This document shows positions 1 to 6,094 of a stretch of 6,483 nucleotides of DNA, one piece after another. Source of the stretch: Desulfoplanes sp. (GTDB taxonomy: Bacteria > Desulfobacterota > Desulfovibrionia > Desulfovibrionales > Desulfomicrobiaceae); assembly GCA_028708105.1 (NCBI GenBank), contig JAQVZR010000105.1:1-6483 (forward strand), in the 5' to 3' direction. Within the stretch, counting starts at the first letter, position 1, and each line of letters opens with the position of its first letter. Below the pieces are notes generated by a model. It was not told the DNA's origin. It was given only the letters and a program-made list of their open reading frames with translations, and did not search any database. Both the position numbers and the translations under genes were made by a program.

Positions 1-1
1 C

Positions 2-1363
2 AACCTGTTCACCTGCCTCAATGCCGGTCATCCCTTTACTGCCGGGCAGGAAGTGTCATTCAGGATGATCGGTGATCCCGGTAACCGGGCCTACGTGGAT
101 CTGGGTGCCTTCCAGTCGGGCATCGAGCTCAAACCTGTATCGGCAGAAGTAAAACAAGCACTGTGGGCCGAAATCATCACAGAGATCCAGAAGCAATACC
201 TCACCACCGGACATGACCTGACCCCGGAACTGACCGCAGCCATCAATAACGAGCTGGTGAACCGTGAAATTTACGAAGGCACCGATGTGGTCGAACCCGG
301 CCGGGAGGCCTATGGCCTGATGCCCAAGGGATATTTGCTCACAGCAAATGGCGCCCAATCATCCCGCCTCGACGCCGTGCATACTGTGGATATTGACTCC
401 CTGGCCCCCACAATTCCCCAAGGCCTGAAGGCTTCATCCCTGGATGAAAAAATCGAACTTGTCTGGGCCGCATTGCCGGAAAAAGATATCGCAGACATTG
501 AAATCTGGTCCAGCCCCACCCCGAACAGCGGGTTTTCCCTCATGGCCAAAAACGAAACAAACCAGTTTATGATGACCCAACGCACCAACTTTATGCCCGA
601 ATATGTTAAAATCCGGGCCGTGGACAAAGCCGGAAATATCGGGGCATTCACCAAGGCAATCAGTACCGTTGCCCTGCCCCACCCGGACATATACACCTTT
701 GCCCAGCCCGGGCCCGTCCTGGGCGGCACCATAAGCACCCCTGTCTTTCTCCGGGCAGCCAAAGGACCTTTCATTGTCGAACAGGACCTGATCGTAGATA
801 AACAGGGCGTTCTGTACGCCGAACCCGGAACCAGCATGTTATTCCGCCCAGGCACGGCGCTCATCATCCAGGAAGGAGCCTTGTTCCTGTATGGACAATG
901 CGACAAACCCATTATTTTGTCCCCTGAAAACCCGTCCGCACCTGCGGGAAGTTTTAAAGGGATTGTCATGCACGGGGCTTCCAGGGGATTGGTTACTCAT
1001 ACCCGTATCCAGCGTGCCGAAACAGGCATCGAGCTTGTTCACTCTTCACCCAGCATCACACATACGGAAATACGTGCAAGTTCCCAGGCCGGAATCAGCC
1101 TGGGCGACGGAGCAGGTCCGGAAATATCCGGCTGTTATATCCATGCCAACGAAGGTATAGGCGGCCTGCTCATCGCAGGCGAAGGAGTGTATCCCAAGAT
1201 TCATGGCAACAGCTTTGAAAACAACATCCCTTTTCAGGTCCAAAGTTTTGTTCCTGTCCAGATTGATCTGAGCAACAATTTCTGGGGGAGCAGTCAGCCC
1301 TCTACGGATCTTTTTCTCGGGGAAGGCTTGCTCATTGATCCTGTTCTGACCGTGAAACCGTAA
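2..1363 (+). CDS. Right-handed beta-helix protein with FnIII-like domain (5' end beyond window)
   Basis: The reading frame is open to the left edge, so the gene starts outside the window. A GTG at 53 is possible as a start, but in-frame coding-like sequence (NLFTCLNAGHPFTAGQEV) precedes it. Counting from that GTG, residues about 1-30 (SFRMIGDPGNRAYVDLGAF) resemble the edge of an Ig-like beta-sandwich. About 32-75 look helical. About 113-206 resemble a fibronectin type III domain (LAPTIPQGLKAS, then VKIRAVDKAGNIGAF). About 240-436 read as short turns of a right-handed parallel beta-helix, ending in a typical closing segment (IDLSNNFWGS, then LLIDPVL). No catalytic residues are recognisable. 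Such architectures are usually exported or surface proteins; export here is inferred, since the N-terminus is missing. The exported coiled-coil gene starts 31 bp downstream on the same strand, suggesting an operon. The fold call is fairly safe; the function is unknown. Confidence 0.8.
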   Translation, partial: NLFTCLNAGHPFTAGQEVSFRMIGDPGNRAYVDLGAFQSGIELKPVSAEVKQALWAEIITEIQKQYLTTGHDLTPELTAAINNELVNREIYEGTDVVEPGREAYGLMPKGYLLTANGAQSSRLDAVHTVDIDSLAPTIPQGLKASSLDEKIELVWAALPEKDIADIEIWSSPTPNSGFSLMAKNETNQFMMTQRTNFMPEYVKIRAVDKAGNIGAFTKAISTVALPHPDIYTFAQPGPVLGGTISTPVFLRAAKGPFIVEQDLIVDKQGVLYAEPGTSMLFRPGTALIIQEGALFLYGQCDKPIILSPENPSAPAGSFKGIVMHGASRGLVTHTRIQRAETGIELVHSSPSITHTEIRASSQAGISLGDGAGPEISGCYIHANEGIGGLLIAGEGVYPKIHGNSFENNIPFQVQSFVPVQIDLSNNFWGSSQPSTDLFLGEGLLIDPVLTVKP

Positions 1364-1385
1364 CCCAAACCACTCCACACTCCCT

Positions 1386-1390
1386 GGGGG
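1386..1390 (+). promoter_or_regulatory. Ribosome binding site of the LPP20-like gene
   Basis: A GGGGG run lies four bases before the ATG at 1395. It is a purine-rich but imperfect Shine-Dalgarno sequence. It supports this ATG, which is also followed directly by a signal peptide. Confidence 0.45.
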
Positions 1391-1394
1391 CACC

Positions 1395-2525
1395 ATGTAT
1401 ATACGATTACGACGGATACTTTGTATCACCACACTCCTTGTATGTACCTGCATAGGACCAGTTCTGGCCGTTGATCAGGGCCAGGAACCGGTCGGTGAAT
1501 ACGGTTCCATTGACTGGATAGCCATGCAGATCCGGGCCACGGGAATGGGCGTGGCCAGTCCCAAGGCCATGAACATGTCCCACGCACGCATCCTGGCTCA
1601 AGGAGCGGCCAAAGTCGTGGCCCAGCGCAATCTTTTGGAAGTGGTCAAGGGCGTACATATTGATTCCGAGACTACCGTACGCAACTACATGGTCCAGGAC
1701 GACACCATCACCACCAGAATCCAGGGGGTGCTCAAGGGCGCAACCATTGAAAAATATACCTTTGGGCCGGACAATTCCTGCACGGCCACCATCAGTATCC
1801 ACCTCACCGGCGATCTGAGCCGGGCCATACTGCAGAACCTCCCCCAGGCTGATTCTGCGCGGGGACAGGCTCTGGGGCTTGAGGGAAAAATTGCCCAGCT
1901 GGAACAACGGATCGCAGCCCTGGAACAACGGATCAATTCCCTGCAACAGATCAAATACGAACAGGAAGACCTTTCGCGGCTTTTCATCCAGCTGGTATCC
2001 TTACTTGCTGAAAACCAAAACGCCCGTATCCAGCAGACCACCTTCACGACCTCGGGCAAACTCCAAACGCTGGAAGCAAACCAGCAAAATATACGCGCCA
2101 ATCTCAAAATGCTCTCCGACCGGATCTCCCGTCTGGAACAAGGCAAGGAGCAGGTGCCCGGCCCGAACACACAAACAGCAAACAACGCCGGATACACCGG
2201 GCTGATCATCGATGCCCGGGGCACAGGATTCAGACCGTGCCTGCGGCCCAAGATCTTCGGTCAAAGCAGACTGCTCTATCCAGGCCCTTATATCGACCAG
2301 CACACGGCCATCAGCAAAGGATACGTCCGTTTTTACCGCAACCTGGGACAGGCACAGCACTCTTCCCTGGCAGGTAAACTTCCCTACACCGTCAAAGCGA
2401 CCAATAGCGCCAAAGGACTCAAACGGACCCTGATCCTCCCGGAAGATGCAGGCAAAGAACTCTCGGCCATCATCAAAGATCCCAACGGGTTCATGTCCCA
2501 ATGCAAGGTGCTCGTGGTCTTCTAA
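1395..2525 (+). CDS. Exported LPP20-like protein with coiled coil and conserved C-terminal domain
   Basis: This 376-residue protein begins with a Sec signal peptide: basic MYIRLRR, a hydrophobic core to about residue 20, and a probable signal peptidase I site after VLA (residue 25). Cysteines at 10, 17 and 19 are not in a good lipobox, so a lipid anchor is unlikely. Residues about 38-145 resemble the LPP20/LpoB-like fold seen in many proteobacterial envelope proteins (the GMGVASPKAMN start, ARILAQGAAKVVAQRNLLEVVKG, then a strand-rich end). Residues about 160-250 form a heptad coiled coil (LEQRIAALEQRINSLQQ and DRISRLEQ). A short linker leads to a C-terminal domain at about 267-376 (YTGLIIDARGTGFRPCLRPKIFG) that resembles domains attached to LPP20-type proteins in Deltaproteobacteria. 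It probably acts in the periplasm or at the outer membrane, perhaps with the beta-helix protein encoded just upstream. Its exact role is unknown. Domain names come from recognition, not a search. Confidence 0.85.
   Translation: MYIRLRRILCITTLLVCTCIGPVLAVDQGQEPVGEYGSIDWIAMQIRATGMGVASPKAMNMSHARILAQGAAKVVAQRNLLEVVKGVHIDSETTVRNYMVQDDTITTRIQGVLKGATIEKYTFGPDNSCTATISIHLTGDLSRAILQNLPQADSARGQALGLEGKIAQLEQRIAALEQRINSLQQIKYEQEDLSRLFIQLVSLLAENQNARIQQTTFTTSGKLQTLEANQQNIRANLKMLSDRISRLEQGKEQVPGPNTQTANNAGYTGLIIDARGTGFRPCLRPKIFGQSRLLYPGPYIDQHTAISKGYVRFYRNLGQAQHSSLAGKLPYTVKATNSAKGLKRTLILPEDAGKELSAIIKDPNGFMSQCKVLVVF
1899..1934 (+). repeat. In-frame 21-nt tandem duplication of a coiled-coil heptad
   Basis: The 15-mer CTGGAACAACGGATC occurs at 1899-1913 and again at 1920-1934. 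The period of 21 nt equals exactly one heptad (LEQRIAA, then LEQRINS). It lies inside the LPP20-like coding sequence and points to growth of the coiled coil by local duplication. Confidence 0.8.
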
Positions 2526-2569
2526 ACAGACCCGGATCAATCCCTATCCGGACACCTTGAACGTCCACC

Positions 2570-2609
2570 AAAAAAAGGCAGCCGCACCGGAACCCGGTAC
2601 GGCTGCCTT
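2570..2609. terminator. Strong intrinsic terminator-like hairpin after the LPP20-like gene
   Basis: GGCAGCCGCACCGG (2577-2590) pairs with CCGGTACGGCTGCC (2594-2607) around a 3-nt loop, giving 14 positions with a single C/A mismatch. Seven A's (2570-2576) precede it, and only a short T-containing stretch follows. Read on plus it would end the two-gene envelope transcript, with an imperfect U-tract. Read on minus it has a perfect seven-U tail. It may work in both directions. Confidence 0.7.
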
Positions 2610-2678
2610 GATGTCTATGACTTCTTCAAAACCTCCATCCACTGCAAGCATGAGCCCCCCAGAGCCTACGGCACCTCC

Positions 2679-3422
2679 ATGAAAGCATACACCAGCACCC
2701 ACCGTTCCTACCGCGCCCTTGCAACCCACGACAACGAAATCAGCTTTCAGGTGGTTATCGAAGAAACCGACCTACACATCGTCTGCGAACAGGATCTGCG
2801 GGAAGCAATTTTCGATCACGTGCACACCCTGCGGGGACAAATAAAAGGATACATGCACCTGCATCCCGCATTTTTGACGTCCCTGACTCCCCTGCCCCTT
2901 GATCCCCACGCACCGTCCCTGGTCGCGACCATGCTTGAGGCCGGACGTATTTTGGATGTCGGGCCCATGGCCGCCGTGGCCGGGGCCATTGCCCAGAATG
3001 TGGCGGACACGTTTGTTGACCAAAGCCGAAATATCCTGGTGGAAAACGGGGGAGATATCTACATGCATTCCAACCGGGAACGGACCATAGGGGTGCTGCC
3101 CGATCCCGTGGGCGACATGGCCCTTGGCCTGGCCCTGACACCGGCGGACTTCCCTTGCGCCGTCTGCTCGTCATCGGCATTTATCGGCCATTCTCTGAGC
3201 CTGGGTACGGGCGACCTGGTTGTGGTCCGGGCCCGGGCTGGAGCTCTGGCCGACGCTGCAGCCACCCGCCTGTGCAATGAACTTAAAAGTCGCCGGGACC
3301 TACAAAAAATCCTCGGCATGGCCGAGGATTTAAAAGTTGAAGGCATTCAGGGGGTTCTGGCCCAATGTGCGGGAAACATCGGCATCACCGGGGCTATGGA
3401 ACTGGTGGGGCTGGGGGGATAA
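2679..3422 (+). CDS. UPF0280 family (ApbE-like, COG2122) protein
   Basis: This 247-residue protein matches the UPF0280 family over its full length. Hallmarks are SYRALATHDNEISFQVVIEETDL near the N-terminus (about 10-32), DVGPMAAVAGAIAQNVAD (93-110), an ApbE-like VENGGDIYM (121-129), and AGALADAAATRLCN (187-200), which resembles the metal/flavin-site region of ApbE FMN transferases. No signal peptide or membrane segment is seen, so it should be cytoplasmic. The biochemical activity is unproven. From memory, a methanogen COG2122 member (MA1715) supports sulfide assimilation towards homocysteine, and the family recurs in sulfate reducers, so a sulfur role is plausible but inferred. ATG 2679 is the only sensible start: the upstream frame is open but has no start codon near, and there is no clear Shine-Dalgarno sequence. 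The gene converges on thyX, with 11 bp between their stops. An inverted repeat lies within its last 40 codons. Confidence 0.88.
   Translation: MKAYTSTHRSYRALATHDNEISFQVVIEETDLHIVCEQDLREAIFDHVHTLRGQIKGYMHLHPAFLTSLTPLPLDPHAPSLVATMLEAGRILDVGPMAAVAGAIAQNVADTFVDQSRNILVENGGDIYMHSNRERTIGVLPDPVGDMALGLALTPADFPCAVCSSSAFIGHSLSLGTGDLVVVRARAGALADAAATRLCNELKSRRDLQKILGMAEDLKVEGIQGVLAQCAGNIGITGAMELVGLGG
3304..3331 (-). terminator. Probable thyX terminator embedded in the UPF0280 coding sequence
   Basis: AAATCCTCGGC (3307-3317) and GCCGAGGATTT (3321-3331) form a perfect 11-bp stem around a 3-nt ATG loop. On the minus strand the stem runs directly into six T's (complement of 3304-3309), which is the classic layout of a Rho-independent terminator. 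It lies just over 100 nt past the thyX stop, within codons for QKILGMAEDLK of the opposing gene. On the plus strand no useful T-tract follows, so it should be polar towards thyX. Confidence 0.72.
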
Positions 3423-3433
3423 AAAAACGCACC

Positions 3434-4093
3434 CTACCCTTTGTCAAAGGCAAGAATATCCTGCTCAAACATGTCGTAAAGATCCTCGAAAACCACGGGA
3501 ATGCGTTCGTGGAAATCAGCGAGCATGGGCAGCATGATCTGCCGAATCTGGGGATGAGCCGGAGAAGCACAGCGCAACCGAAAAATATGTCGCCACTCCC
3601 TGAGATTGGCGGTCACCACGATTTCGGTCTTCAAGCTGTTAGGCAGCACGGAACGGGCCTCCTGGGGCTTGGCACCCGAGGCCAACATGGCGAGGTACAC
3701 CCGTTCCGCAGTGTGCATGGCCTCAAGCCACAGGGCGTATTGCGGTGAATCCTGGGCCCAGAAAAAAGGACGGATCACAGTGATCTCCTGGCCGAATTTT
3801 TCTTTGGAATAGTTGGCATAGCGCGTACTTTCCTGAGAAAACGATGCCAGCCGATGCCGCACAAGTTCATGAGAAATCCCCCGGTCACACACAATACGCA
3901 CACTGATGCCGACGTGTTCGAGGACACTCTCATGCCCCACCTGCATAATCCTGCGTATCAGCCCTTTGGCGGATTCCGGCGTAATCTTGTCCTCGGATTT
4001 GTAACAGGTCCGGGCAGCCAACTCCAGATGACGGAGTACCTGCTCTCCTTCAGGCATCTGCAGAATAAAAAAGGACGGTTCTACAATACGCAT
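3434..4093 (-). CDS. thyX: Flavin-dependent thymidylate synthase ThyX
   Basis: This 219-residue enzyme makes dTMP from dUMP, using methylenetetrahydrofolate as carbon donor, FAD as hydride carrier and NADPH as reductant. It is the alternative to ThyA for DNA-precursor synthesis, and works in the cytoplasm as a homotetramer. The diagnostic ThyX motif RHR-X7-S is present (R79, H80, R81, S89), followed by R91. Also typical are GHESVLEHVGISVRI (53-67) and a C-terminal block, LPNSLKTEIVVTANLREWRHIFRLR (150-174), which carries dUMP- and FAD-binding residues. The length is normal and nothing looks broken. The ATG at 4093 has a good ribosome binding site (TAAGGA, 7-nt spacing). The gene is minus-strand like the ruv genes, but 366 bp of repeat-rich DNA separates them, so it is probably transcribed on its own. 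Confidence 0.97.
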   Translation of the reverse strand: MRIVEPSFFILQMPEGEQVLRHLELAARTCYKSEDKITPESAKGLIRRIMQVGHESVLEHVGISVRIVCDRGISHELVRHRLASFSQESTRYANYSKEKFGQEITVIRPFFWAQDSPQYALWLEAMHTAERVYLAMLASGAKPQEARSVLPNSLKTEIVVTANLREWRHIFRLRCASPAHPQIRQIMLPMLADFHERIPVVFEDLYDMFEQDILAFDKG

Positions 4094-4100
4094 GGTATAT

Positions 4101-4106
4101 TCCTTA
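4101..4106 (-). promoter_or_regulatory. Ribosome binding site of thyX
   Basis: On the minus strand TAAGGA lies 7 nt before the ATG at 4093. This is a good Shine-Dalgarno match at a standard spacing, and it fixes the thyX start. Confidence 0.8.
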
Positions 4107-4160
4107 CAAAAATTTCAGTTATGTGATGCAAAATAAAGAGAACAATCCACCATCCCAAAC

Positions 4161-4187
4161 CCGTAGGGGTGCCCCCTGCGGGTACCC
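4161..4187. repeat. REP-like palindromic element, copy 1
   Basis: This 27-nt element begins CCGTAGGGG. GGGTGCCC (4167-4174) pairs with GGGTACCC (4180-4187) as an 8-bp stem with one G/T wobble and a 5-nt loop. It matches copy 2 (4278-4304) at 24 of 27 positions. The GTAGGGG start followed by a G/C stem is a style of dispersed repeat I recall from many Deltaproteobacteria; membership of a genome-wide family is inferred. Confidence 0.7.
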
Positions 4188-4238
4188 GATTCCGCCTTGC
4201 GAGTACCCGATTCCGACCTGCCGAAACGTGTTCCGACG
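4182..4238. repeat. Short tandem repeat, period about 21 nt
   Basis: GTACCCGATTCCG occurs at 4182-4194 and again at 4203-4215 (period 21). A decayed third copy keeps TTCCGAC at 4231-4237, 20 nt after TTCCGAC at 4211-4217. The first unit starts inside the right arm of REP-like copy 1, so the array may have grown from that element. No coding function is likely. Confidence 0.65.
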
Positions 4239-4277
4239 TTGTCCTCTCATATATACGACCTGATAAACATAACACGA

Positions 4278-4304
4278 CCGTAGGGGCGCCCCTTGCGGGT
4301 GCCC
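4278..4304. repeat. REP-like palindromic element, copy 2
   Basis: This is the second copy of the 27-nt element, in the same orientation. GGGCGCCC (4284-4291) pairs with GGGTGCCC (4297-4304) around a 5-nt loop. Of its three differences from copy 1, one is in the loop. The other two form a compensated pair: T-A in copy 1 becomes C-G here. Confidence 0.72.
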
Positions 4305-4345
4305 TTTTCAGATAACACAACCGCCCTACGGATTCTGAACATACA

Positions 4346-4370
4346 AAGGGCACGGCACGCCGTTGCCCTT
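4346..4370 (-). terminator. Hairpin downstream of ruvB, possible operon terminator
   Basis: AAGGGCA (4346-4352) pairs with TGCCCTT (4364-4370), and the stem continues with CGG/CCG, one bulged T and a small loop. On the minus strand it is followed by a U-rich stretch (TTTGTATGTT), so it could end the ruvC-ruvA-ruvB transcript about 90 nt past the ruvB stop. The GGGCACGGC/GCCGTTGCCC arms also look like another member of the local REP-type repeats, so it may be a repeat serving as a terminator. Confidence 0.5.
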
Positions 4371-4407
4371 ACACAATAACAAAATTCCCATACACGAAAA
4401 GGCTTCA

Positions 4408-4456
4408 GTCTCCCGTCTCCCTGTCTCCTGTCTCCCGTCTCCTGTCTCCCTGTCTC
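4408..4456. repeat. GTCTC microsatellite next to the ruvB stop
   Basis: GTCTC occurs seven times (4408, 4415, 4423, 4430, 4437, 4444, 4452), spaced 7 or 8 nt apart, as degenerate GTCTCCC/TGTCTCC units. The array ends four bases before the ruvB stop codon (4460-4462). On the minus strand it is a purine-only-rich GGGAGAC array in the ruvB 3' untranslated region. It probably arose by slippage and may vary in copy number. Confidence 0.8.
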
Positions 4457-4459
4457 TTT

Positions 4460-5443
4460 TCACCCAGGACACCCGGTAAAGGGAATCTTCAAATGCCGGT
4501 ACGCTTTTTCCGTGACCACCCGGCCACGGGACGTTCTCTTGAGTAATCCACTCTGGATCAGATAGGGCTCATAAATCTCTTCAATGGTCCGGACCTCTTC
4601 AGAACAGGCTACGGCGATGGTTTTGACCCCCACAGGGCCACCCGAAAAATGCGAAATGATGCAGGTCAGAATCTTACGGTCCATCATGTCCAAACCGTTG
4701 GTGTCCACATCCATCATGTCCAGCCCCCGGGACGCGACCTGTTCATCAATGACGTCGCAGCCTTTCACATGAGCAAAATCACGCACCCTGCGCAAAAGCC
4801 GGTTGGCAATTCTTGGCGTCCCGCGTGAACGTCTGCCGATTTCCAGAGCCCCTTCCGCAGTAACTTTAATCCCAAAAATTCCTGCGGCCCGCTGAACAAT
4901 CAAAGCCAGTTCTTCGGGCTGATAAAATTCCAGACGACAGATAACCCCAAAACGGTCCCGCAGAGGCGAAGTGAGCAGACCGATGCGGGTTGTTGCTCCC
5001 ACCAGGGTGAAGGGTTCAAGATCAATCTTCACAGTCCTGGCCCCGGGTCCCTGACCTATGATCAGATCAAGCTTGAAATCCTCCATACCCGGATACAGAA
5101 TTTCTTCCACATTCGCGGGCATGCGGTGGATTTCGTCAATGAACAAAAGATCATTTTTCTTAAGATTGGTCACAATGGCGGCCAGATCTCCCGAGCGTTC
5201 CAGAACCGGGCCCGAGGTGCTCACCAAATTGACCCCAAGCTCCGAGGCCATGATCTGGGCCAGAGTGGTCTTGCCCAAGCCAGGATTACCGTACAGCAGA
5301 ACATGATCAAGGGGCTGCCCCCGATCCCGGGCAGCCTGCAGATAAATCCGCAGATTAGCCCGCACATCGTCCTGGCCGATAAAATCATCCAGCGCGCTGG
5401 GACGGATGTTCTCGTCTAAAGAGGGTATATCTGTGGTATTCAT
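4460..5443 (-). CDS. ruvB: Holliday junction branch migration ATPase RuvB
   Basis: RuvB is the hexameric AAA+ motor that pulls DNA through the RuvA-bound Holliday junction. The order of features is standard: [12 protein letters not shown] (13-24), Walker [10 protein letters not shown] (52-60), Walker [11 protein letters not shown] (99-108), sensor 1 with [19 protein letters not shown] (148-166, containing the arginine finger region), sensor 2 region [20 protein letters not shown] (206-225), and a C-terminal winged helix ([30 protein letters not shown]). The second Walker A residue is N rather than the commoner P, as I recall in Desulfovibrio homologues. At 327 residues it is slightly short but complete. 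Its ATG shares one base with the ruvA stop (TAATG), so translation is probably coupled. A GGGA four bases before the ATG is a weak ribosome binding site. Confidence 0.98.
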   Translation of the reverse strand: MNTTDIPSLDENIRPSALDDFIGQDDVRANLRIYLQAARDRGQPLDHVLLYGNPGLGKTTLAQIMASELGVNLVSTSGPVLERSGDLAAIVTNLKKNDLLFIDEIHRMPANVEEILYPGMEDFKLDLIIGQGPGARTVKIDLEPFTLVGATTRIGLLTSPLRDRFGVICRLEFYQPEELALIVQRAAGIFGIKVTAEGALEIGRRSRGTPRIANRLLRRVRDFAHVKGCDVIDEQVASRGLDMMDVDTNGLDMMDRKILTCIISHFSGGPVGVKTIAVACSEEVRTIEEIYEPYLIQSGLLKRTSRGRVVTEKAYRHLKIPFTGCPG

Positions 5444-6051
5444 TACATCCCGGAAGACTTGGAAAGAAGTTTCAGAGCCATGCGGATGGCACCGCCGACA
5501 TCCAGATCGGATTCGGTCTCAAGGAGCTGCTGGACAACGGGTTCGGCTTCTCTGTCCGTATATCCCAGGGCCAGTAGCCCCCCCAGTGTATCATCGTACA
5601 GTCCATTGCGGGGACTGGGTCGTACCGTGGTTTGAACCGTCTGGAATCCTTTAAGCTTATCCTTGAGATCCAGAAGAATGCGTTTGGCCGACTTGAGCCC
5701 GATACCGGGAACGCGGGTCAGAGCATGAATGTCTTCTTCCGCCACGCGCAAGGCAAGTTCACCAGGTTCAAAACAAGCCAGCATGGCCAGTGCGGTCTTG
5801 GGACCAAGTTTGGGCACACCGATCAGGATGCCAAAAACCTCGCGCTGCTCCCAGGAAAAAAATCCGTACAAGGCCAATACGTCTTCACGCACAATGGTCT
5901 GGATATAAAGCTCTGTTTCTTCGCCGATTTTTCCCAAACGCCCCATGGCCTGTTCACCCATGAAAATATCATAACCGACACCCGAGGTGGTCAGTACGAC
6001 ACACGAGCGTTCACTCTTCTGCAGAAGTGTTCCTTTAATGTAGGCTATCAT
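5443..6051 (-). CDS. ruvA: Holliday junction DNA-binding protein RuvA
   Basis: RuvA forms tetramers that clamp the four-way junction and load RuvB. The start chosen is the ATG at 6051, giving the family-typical [10 protein letters not shown] and 202 residues. The frame continues upstream to 6207, but that extension would overlap ruvC and has no RuvA-like sequence. Domain I is an OB fold (1 to about 64) holding the acidic pin in [11 protein letters not shown] (E56, D57). Domain II has two hairpin-helix-hairpin motifs: [14 protein letters not shown] (78-91), where K81 replaces the usual glycine, and [13 protein letters not shown] (114-126). Domain III (about 150-199, [20 protein letters not shown]) contacts RuvB. 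A linker rich in T, V and P (about 138-149) joins the last two. The gene lies 43 bp after ruvC and overlaps ruvB by one base. Confidence 0.97.
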   Translation of the reverse strand: MIAYIKGTLLQKSERSCVVLTTSGVGYDIFMGEQAMGRLGKIGEETELYIQTIVREDVLALYGFFSWEQREVFGILIGVPKLGPKTALAMLACFEPGELALRVAEEDIHALTRVPGIGLKSAKRILLDLKDKLKGFQTVQTTVRPSPRNGLYDDTLGGLLALGYTDREAEPVVQQLLETESDLDVGGAIRMALKLLSKSSGM

Positions 6052-6094
6052 ATCGACACGGGCACCTGGATAACATGCGGGAGATAAAAGGGAT

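Noticed and set aside
53..55. GTG as true start of the beta-helix gene
   Set aside because: The frame is open to the window edge, with plausible beta-sandwich sequence before it and no signal peptide after it. The gene is more likely cut off.
310..969. Long minus-strand frame opposite the beta-helix gene
   Set aside because: It is a shadow of the plus-strand gene, with no recognisable domain and a biased composition.
3439..3449. CTTTG/CAAAG palindrome at the end of thyX as its terminator
   Set aside because: The stem is only about 5 bp, and about 10 nt separate it from the T-run at 3421-3427. The hairpin at 3304-3331 is far better.
4120..4150. Possible thyX promoter (TTGTTC, 18 nt, TAACTG on minus)
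   Set aside because: The -10 match is poor and other spacings are as good, so it is too weak to annotate. A promoter is nevertheless expected in this stretch.
4161..4304. CRISPR-like repeat pair
   Set aside because: There are only two palindromic copies with a 90-nt gap that itself holds tandem repeats. There is no regular spacer pattern and no cas gene.
4081..4353. Minus-strand 90-codon frame upstream of thyX
   Set aside because: It consists of translated REP-like and tandem repeats (RNRVLARRNRVPAGGTPTG), overlaps the thyX start, and has no gene-like composition.
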